Of a stretch of 64,000 nucleotides of DNA, positions 58,371-64,000 are shown piece by piece; position 1 is the stretch's first letter; every line of letters begins with the position of its first letter. The notes beneath the pieces were generated by a model. The model was not told the DNA's origin, did not search any database, and saw nothing but the letters and a program-made list of their open reading frames with translations. Position numbers and translations under genes: made by a program. This stretch comes from Anoplopoma fimbria. Its lineage: Eukaryota > Chordata > Actinopteri > Perciformes > Anoplopomatidae. The stretch lies in the NCBI RefSeq assembly GCF_027596085.1, contig NC_072453.1:2625448-2689447 (forward strand). The letters are read 5' to 3'.

Positions 58371-59309
58371 GTAACTTTGCTTTATCTGTGCAAATCTTAC
58401 CACTGGGGTTTCTTTTCAGTGTGAGTTTATTTGACCGGAAATGGCGACTGCAGCTAACATGTAACGAAAAACAAGCTATGAAGCTGTGTTTGTTGTTCGT
58501 CTTTAGGTGACACTTCTAGTTAACCAAGGCTCCAAATGTTGACACTTCTTTCTCCTCCTTGAATTAGCATCATTACAAAAGAGAAATCAGATAGTTACTG
58601 CCTTATTTTTGATTGATCTAAGTATTTTTCCGGAGAACATTGGATGTAAAACATATAGAGGGGTTTTTGCAGTATGTTTTCACAAACTAAATTGCAGGAA
58701 CATGTGGTTAATGCAATAGATTACACAAAATCTACACTGATCACATTTGCACAAGGACGCTGTAATTTCGGTGGCTACATTCTGTTCCATTTCTTTCCTC
58801 CTCCAAACATTCAGCTGGCCATGTGCCAGCTGACCCCTACATCAAATTGATTTTTACTTTACTTGTTGTGGACGTCTTTTGAACAACAAAGCGTCCCTTC
58901 TGTGAGACTCTCAGTAATTCAATGATTTAATGATTTTTCTCTGTGGCCTCTGCTCCCAAGCGTGCTGGTCAATACCAATAAAATCTGTCTCTGTGTGTGT
59001 GCGCCGCAGCATATATTCACGTGTGTGTGTTTGGCATGTGAGTGAGTTGTCTTTAGCAAACATGGAGCCAAAGTAGCAGCTGTAAAGCCCTGATATGAGG
59101 TTGTTATGGATACAAGGGTTTAAAGGCATCAGGCCCCTGATAAATTACAACTATATTTACATGCATGCAACAAAACATACAGAATGAAAATTGCAACATG
59201 GGAAAGATTATCCAGAAAAAAATGATCCGGATGAAGTTGTTGGGATTATCATCACGTCAAATTACATGAATTGCCCCCTGATGATGTGCTTTCTTTATTT
59301 TATTATAAC

Positions 59310-59690
59310 TTAAAGCTGGGGTAGGCAGTTTTTGGGGTCATAGAGCAAATATTCCATAGTAACCTTTCAGCATATTGTAATTCAAATGGTCCGAGAGAAA
59401 GCTGTACTGCTACACCTCCTCTTGTCTCTGGTTTTAAGCTTTAGAAAATGTAGCCCGTGATCTACGCTTTTTCCAATCACAGGTCATTTCCGAAGGGTGT
59501 TCCCATTGGTTGCTCTACAAATAGGCGTGTACATCCGTTCAGATGGCAAAAGCGTGATTCAAAGTTGAAATATCCCTGCAAGATATGTTGCTATTCCTAC
59601 ACTGCAAAGCAACCTAAAAAAGGAAGACAGACTTATCTAAACGAGAGTCTGACAATATCTGCAGAGCTTTTTTTTTAGCTCACGGCTACG
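59310..59690. repeat. Dispersed teleost repeat
   Basis: AAAGCTGGGGTAGGCAGTTT, TTCCATAGTAACCTTTCAGC, CATATTGTAATTCAAATGG, CCAATCACAGGTCATTTC; a recognisable common fish element, probably a non-autonomous DNA transposon. Confidence 0.55.
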
Positions 59691-62004
59691 GTTAGCAACA
59701 TTATTTCTCTTCCTTTTCTCTCTTTGCCATATGCGTGAGCTCACCTCTACGGCACAGCTATGACAGCTACGGTTACCACAACGTTTTCTCTCCGTCTCTG
59801 CTAATTTTGTAACTAATTAGAGCCTCGAATGACATTATCTCATCTCAAAGGGCTTTACAGTCCAGACAGTAACTCTCAGAACTGACACAATAATAGGCAT
59901 TGAGATCACAAACACTATCGGGATGATGTTTGAAATGAATACTTACACTAGTACTAGTTAAGGTTACTGAGTTAGGTACATGCATGTGCCCATGCTCATC
60001 TAGTGGGAGCGGCTAAGGACAGACAGGGTAGAGCTGCAGGATGAGGGCTGTATGTACTAGGTGATGTACTTTTAAATGCTGGTGTTTTTTGCCTTTGCAA
60101 GAAAACTGCCTCCGCTAGGGTACCACTTGAATAACAATATGCTGGAGGCTTTATTATGAAATCTTTTCCCAAAAAACAACAACTACCCGAGCTTTAATTT
60201 GAATCCGACCATTACGTGTGCCACAATGGGAGACAATCAAGGTCCAATCAAAAATGTTGATGGTGGAAGTGATTGCTGTACTGGTGGTAAAAAAAAAACC
60301 ACATAAAAATAATTACATCTGCAATCATTATAACCAGTTGTCATGACTACCAGAAAAATACTAAATTATTTTCAGCATGTCCTTGACCAATGAGGAACTT
60401 GAAAGTTGTTACAGATTGAGGAATCATACAGGGTAATATGTTTTACTACAGTAATGATAAAGGCTTATGAGGAGTGTGTTTGTGCATTGTACGTTCACCT
60501 AGAATGTGCTTGTAGCCTTGAAATGTTTCCAGTGTGCTGCTCTATACCATTTCCTTCCGTTTATTTGTTGTGACAGGACAACATAACAGTCACATGAAAA
60601 GAAGCAGAGATGGAGACCTCATCGCCTTAAGCCCTTTATGTATCGTAATGAACAGACGTAATTCATTCTCTTGACTGTTAGCAATGATGCAAATGGTTCA
60701 TGAAGCATTGGAGCAATTTGAGAATAGATTATTTTTGAAGTGCTCTTAAAAAGGCAGAACAAGAAGTGTTATTAATTTCTGTCTGTACCGGAGCAGCCGT
60801 TGCGTTGATCTCACAGGATTCAGTTCCAACCTAATAAAATGATCATTATGACCACGTAGAAATGACTCAGGGCTTATTCATACATAAGACCTACATGTTA
60901 AATTAGCTGCACATTTACGTAAGAAGGTACATGCCTGAACAGGGATTGAAAATCCAACTGCAATATGATTATATACAGTTTTTGTTCCCTCCATACTTTT
61001 ACAATGACGATCCACATTTATCAGAATCAGTGCGAATGTAACGGTCTTAAAAAAAGAATGTTAAGGAAAGAAAAAAAACTGGACTAGTTAGACAGAAAGG
61101 CAGCAGATACCATTGATGAAGAAACATGGAGGCAGAGAAAAGGGGCAGATAGAAAGCAACAGCGGCTGTGGTCATGGTTACAGACGGTATGGGCAGTGAA
61201 GAGAGAGGTGAAAGAGCAAAAGAAACACATGGGAGGCAGAAGAAGAGAGGATGAGTGATGGAAAGCATCGGGCAGAGTGTCTCCATCTCTTTATCATCCA
61301 AATGCTCTCCAGCCTTCACCCCTGAGGCTCTGCTGCTAATGGATTTACACTGTGGGAAACGCCAGTGTGTGCAGATATAGTGTGCTGCAGTAGCCTTGAA
61401 TCCACATGTATATGGCGAGAACTGTGTGTGCTACATGTTGCCTCTACACCCATCTGGGTTAAAGCTGTGTAATGTGCAACCCTTTTTTACATTATTAAAT
61501 GTTTGTTTGGCTTTATTCTACCACTTTGGTAGCTTTAATGTTTGCTTTCTGTGTTTTTAGATGTGACAGCTAGAGGACGAATTCATAAATGTGACATAAG
61601 CAGCAGGGAAGGAAGTATTTTGATCTTTTACTTGAGTAAACAATATTTAATAATCCCTGGGCACTGCATTCAGATTTTTACTTAACTCTTGTGCATCCAT
61701 TAAAAAAGTGGCTTTGATTTTCATATTTTTAACTTTTCATTGGGTTTGTTTTTTCTACCAACACAAGTCCTGACCATAACTGCAATATATATTTTTTTTT
61801 CACAGATCACACTATTGCAAAGATTATCAACAAAGTTAATGTTGAAAAATTTGGTTTGAAAAGCTTGCAATTTTGGATTAAACTCTTATTTTCTTTCTTG
61901 TTCAGAGTTAGATGAATTGCACCTTTGACAAGAAAGGAAATATGCATATTTTCAGTGCTGAACAAGTGTGCTCTCTCTCCACTCTGAATGGATTAAAGCT
62001 GATA

Positions 62005-62008
<4 letters not shown>
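59691..62008. other. Unassigned non-coding stretch
   Basis: No exon, RNA gene or intact element is supported. Confidence 0.4.

Positions 62009-62059
<51 letters not shown>
62009..62059. repeat. (TA)n microsatellite
   Basis: About 25 TA units; Ile-Tyr frames across it are artefacts. Confidence 0.97.
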
Positions 62060-62063
<4 letters not shown>

Positions 62064-64000
62064 TTGTCCACTAGCCTCCCACCGTGTTTGCATCTGCTCT
62101 GGAGCATTAGAGCACTGTTTTATGCTAATGCTGTCATGTGTTTAACAAACACTAATAATAAGCTAACATCCTCACACATGGAGAAATATCTACAGTGAGA
62201 GAGAAGCGGGGGGGAGAATAAATACTGCATATAACAAAGACAAATCATTGGAGGGGAGAAATCATGTCGGATAAAGGGATAATTATTATCTGAGCCCAAA
62301 TTCTGATATTTAAGACGTGAAGTAATACACACAGTAATACACAATACAGAGAATACAGAGAGTGCTATTGCTTCATAAATTCAAATTAAGTAAAAAATCG
62401 ATACGCGAACCGTGTGCGTGCCACAGGTACATGCTCCACCTACACATCACCTCATTTGGTTCAATACCCAGTTCCAGTTTTAACACTCCTTCTGTTCCTG
62501 CATTCTCTGATTGCTCCAACAATACCTGGCAGTGTGATAGGAGATGGTCCTGTGGTTTTCAGGAATACTTGCACGGAGAGACCCATGACCTGATTGTGCC
62601 ATATGTGGCTGTGAGTCAAAACATGTCGACCTCTTTTAGAGTCATTCCATAAAGATAAGAAGCCAGCTCATAACACTGGAAAACCATACAGTATCTACAT
62701 CCAGGACAAGGACCCATTTATGAAATGATGTACATTTAAAGAGGAGGTTATAGGAAAATTTGGTTTTCCACCTAGAACAGTGACTGACTCCCCTAAACAA
62801 TTAGACACATTTGTATTATTATAAGACTATTACTCTATTTATATTTTAACATTAGTAGCAATACAGATAGGCACCTCAGCAATGGAGCATGTGGAGAAAT
62901 GCATCCCCATTATTCAATTAGGGGGAGTTATATTTTTGTCTTTTAAGAAAATAAGCTTATCATCATACGCAATCAGGTGATAACATCTAAGCAGCCTATA
63001 TCAATGATAATTTTAGAATTTACAGCAACTGTCAAAAAGAAGTAATAAAAAAGTCATACATTTCTGGACCACCCTATGAGTTTGTTCGGTTGCACTCTTA
63101 GCTGATCGGACAAGATTCGTCTGTAGTGATTGGACGTTTGCGAAGGTGCTGTGTCAAAGAGTTGGCTCTTTTAGGTGGACCCAACTTATCTAGACTAGCG
63201 CAGGAGGCTGTTTCTTGACTTAGTCCAGGAGTTTAGGTGGTGTATAAATGCAGGAAAAAAACTACTTAAATAACGATTTATGAATCTTTCCAAATTTGAT
63301 CACCCATTTTGAACATAACCATGCACTCGTGGGAAATAAGGGCAGCGTTTTAACACTCACCTATTAGTTTCTCAGGTAGGAGGCTAAAAATTAGGGCTGA
63401 CCCATAAATATTACCAGATTGAAAAGATTTGCTAAGACAAACCTGAGTTCTGGAAAATTTGTACAGACTTTGCTGCCATGTACTGAAAAATTAAGATTCA
63501 ACTTTTTCACCCATTGATGGTTTAAGAAACAAGATTGGACTCGGTAGAGAATATTTTAAAAGGTTGGTGGTAACTGTATATGTTATGGATTTATTGTAAT
63601 TTCTCTTTGTCTTGTGCCTTGTCTTGATCCTGAAAGTAATTTAATAAGCCAATGACCAAAAAATAACCCTAGATACCAACTTGATGAGGGTAAAACAGTT
63701 TAAATGTTCCGTGTAATGAAGATGAGAGGTGCCACACACACACACACATACACACACACACACACACAGTCTCCAGATGTAAAAGCATTGAACCTGACAG
63801 ACGGAAATAGAGCTATTCCTCTCCTTGATGCCTGAGACACACAGTCTAGTAAGACTTCACTCGGCGTTAATCAAAGGAGAGTAATGCTCCGACAAGGGAT
63901 GATGGTAGAGGCACCAAATGGGGCAGGAGATGGCCAGAAAATCACAGTCGGAGCAGAGGCATGCTGTGACTACAAAGAGAAAAAAAAGTAAGCTCCAATC
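62060..64000. other. Unassigned non-coding stretch with a (CA)n
   Basis: A (CA)n with one interruption lies at 63733-63768. No coding exon on either strand is supported up to the window end, including none of the missing rab26 5' exons. Confidence 0.4.

Noticed and set aside
1..64000. CRISPR array, bacterial operon or integrated virus
   Set aside because: Direct repeats present are microsatellites, minisatellites or transposons; no spacer pattern, bacterial gene organisation or viral structural/polymerase gene set is visible.

Overview
The window looks like a typical intergenic and intronic stretch of a teleost (ray-finned fish) chromosome. It is AT-rich, gene-poor and intron-rich, with long CA/TG microsatellites and many transposon relics. 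These include L2-type and other LINE pieces, a tRNA-derived SINE with an L2-like tail, a Tc1/mariner-type miniature element, and hAT-, THAP- and YqaJ-type DNA transposon fragments. There is no sign of bacterial gene organisation, CRISPR, tRNA or rRNA genes.

Three host gene loci can be supported. (1) The 3' half of a rab26-type small GTPase gene lies on the minus strand. Its four last coding exons at 43112-43047, 42241-42185, 41407-41331 and 37579-37477 join in perfect phase, carry the NKxD and ETSAK guanine-binding motifs, and end in a prenylatable Cys pair. Exons encoding the P-loop and switch regions were not found. (2) A proline/serine-rich protein of unknown function lies on the plus strand (main exon 48328-49405, likely terminal exon starting near 50700). 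It either sits inside a large rab26 intron on the opposite strand or is rab26's divergent neighbour. (3) An intronless 536-residue coiled-coil ORF lies on the minus strand at 6621-8231, has an internal duplication, and is bracketed by two ~620-bp direct repeats. Two further candidate coding exons of an unidentified gene lie on the minus strand at 34.4 and 35.8 kb.

Layout. 0-4 kb: a mosaic of repeats, including a 30-bp perfect palindrome, a DNA element rich in GACGTCTA words, a 5'-truncated LINE with a 14-bp target-site duplication, and an NF-Y-like CCAAT array. 4-6.5 kb: unassigned. 6.6-9.3 kb: the coiled-coil gene and a flanking repeat. 9.3-12.3 kb: AT-rich DNA and a 32-bp minisatellite. 12.3-20 kb: a dense transposon nest containing a broken L2, an identical 278-bp repeat pair, a hAT/ZMYM1-like remnant, and a two-gene THAP plus YqaJ-type (ISL2EU-like) deletion derivative. 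20-33.6 kb: non-coding DNA with satellites. 33.6-37.4 kb: a Tc1-type MITE and the candidate exons. 37.4-43.1 kb: rab26 exons. 43.1-47.5 kb: non-coding. 47.5-51 kb: the Pro/Ser-rich gene. 51-64 kb: non-coding DNA with a SINE, an L2 tail and several dispersed repeats.

The best 'second look' items are the THAP/YqaJ transposon remnant with its odd membrane-segment ORF, the L2/278-bp chimera, the CA-repeat tracts hugging both splice sites of rab26 intron 6, and the lineage-type coiled-coil gene. No wholly new system is evident. Calls of repeat families rest on recognition of shared motifs, not on a database search.
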